Of a DNA stretch of 64,000 bases, positions 63,901 to 64,000 are shown piece by piece. This stretch comes from Monomorium pharaonis (lineage: Eukaryota; Arthropoda; Insecta; Hymenoptera; Formicidae): assembly GCF_013373865.1 (NCBI RefSeq), contig NC_050476.1, positions 3,890,501-3,954,500 of the forward strand, written 5' to 3'. Below the pieces are notes generated by a model that did no database searches, was not told the DNA's origin, and was given only the letters and a program-made list of their open reading frames with translations. Each line of letters starts with the position of its first letter. Within the stretch, counting starts at the first letter, position 1. The position numbers and the translations under genes were made by a program.

Positions 63901-64000
63901 CGGTCTTTACAGCAACTTCGAAGAATAAAACAGACACGCGATTATCTCCTTAAATCGAATCACGTTTACATTTCGTGTGTACGTCTCGTGCACTCGAAGC
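60158..64000. other. Intergenic sequence to the right edge, no supported gene
   Basis: AT-rich at 60330-60950 and 63270-63550, CpG-rich at 61000-62200. Open frames are short, overlapping and without domain similarity. A CT microsatellite at 60955-60981 is the only clear repeat. An exon of a gene lying to the right could be missed if short. Confidence 0.45.
60955..60981 (+). repeat. (CT)n microsatellite
   Basis: Thirteen CT units. Confidence 0.92.

Noticed and set aside
1..64000. tRNA, rRNA, known insect microRNA, telomeric TTAGG arrays, CRISPR
   Set aside because: Scanned by eye for T-loop GTTCGANTC motifs, common insect miRNA seeds and tandem TTAGG. Nothing convincing; a covariance-model search would be needed to exclude small RNAs.

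Overview
This looks like a gene-poor window from an insect nuclear genome, most likely a hymenopteran and plausibly an ant. That placement is inferred: CpG is abundant, GA/CT microsatellites are dense, GC-rich and AT-rich stretches alternate sharply, several short hairpin transposons are present, and the one recognisable gene has an insect-type N-terminus. Nothing looks bacterial or viral: no operons, no ribosome-binding-site logic, no CRISPR. Most long open frames here are by-products of stop-poor CpG-rich DNA or of simple repeats.

The only gene I can name is ephrin. Its signal-peptide exon lies on the minus strand at 19927-20045 and ends in a consensus 5' splice site. The rest of the gene must lie beyond the left edge, so 1-19926 is best read as part of a first coding intron longer than 19.9 kb. 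The CpG-rich stretch 20046-21730 is the likely 5' UTR and promoter.

21.73-49.8 kb is intergenic sequence with no supported gene. It holds microsatellites, an array of alternating CAGTG/CACTG motifs (21885-22100), two members of one hairpin-element family (30918-31138 and 32498-32711), a fresh 35-bp tandem duplication (43059-43128), and unassigned minus-strand open frames at 45.4-47.1 kb.

49.85-56.9 kb is the most unusual part. Two short hairpin elements (49853-50014, 50391-50530) precede a roughly 5.7-kb interrupted palindrome (about 51140-56840). Each arm carries several GC-rich repeat units in mirror order. The arms enclose an AT-rich spacer with five ATTGG (CCAAT-box) motifs, a tandem duplication and small inverted repeats. 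In the right arm the units run into a three-exon gene prediction with consistent splice phases (55243-56718). In the left arm the units are joined directly to a copy of its third exon, exactly at the splice-acceptor position, and the module beyond it is tandemly duplicated. I recognise no family for the product.

57-64 kb is AT-rich to mixed sequence. It contains a hAT-transposase C-terminal remnant (58070-58294) between inverted copies of its 3' flank, a 204-bp hairpin (59954-60157) and simple repeats, with no other supported gene.
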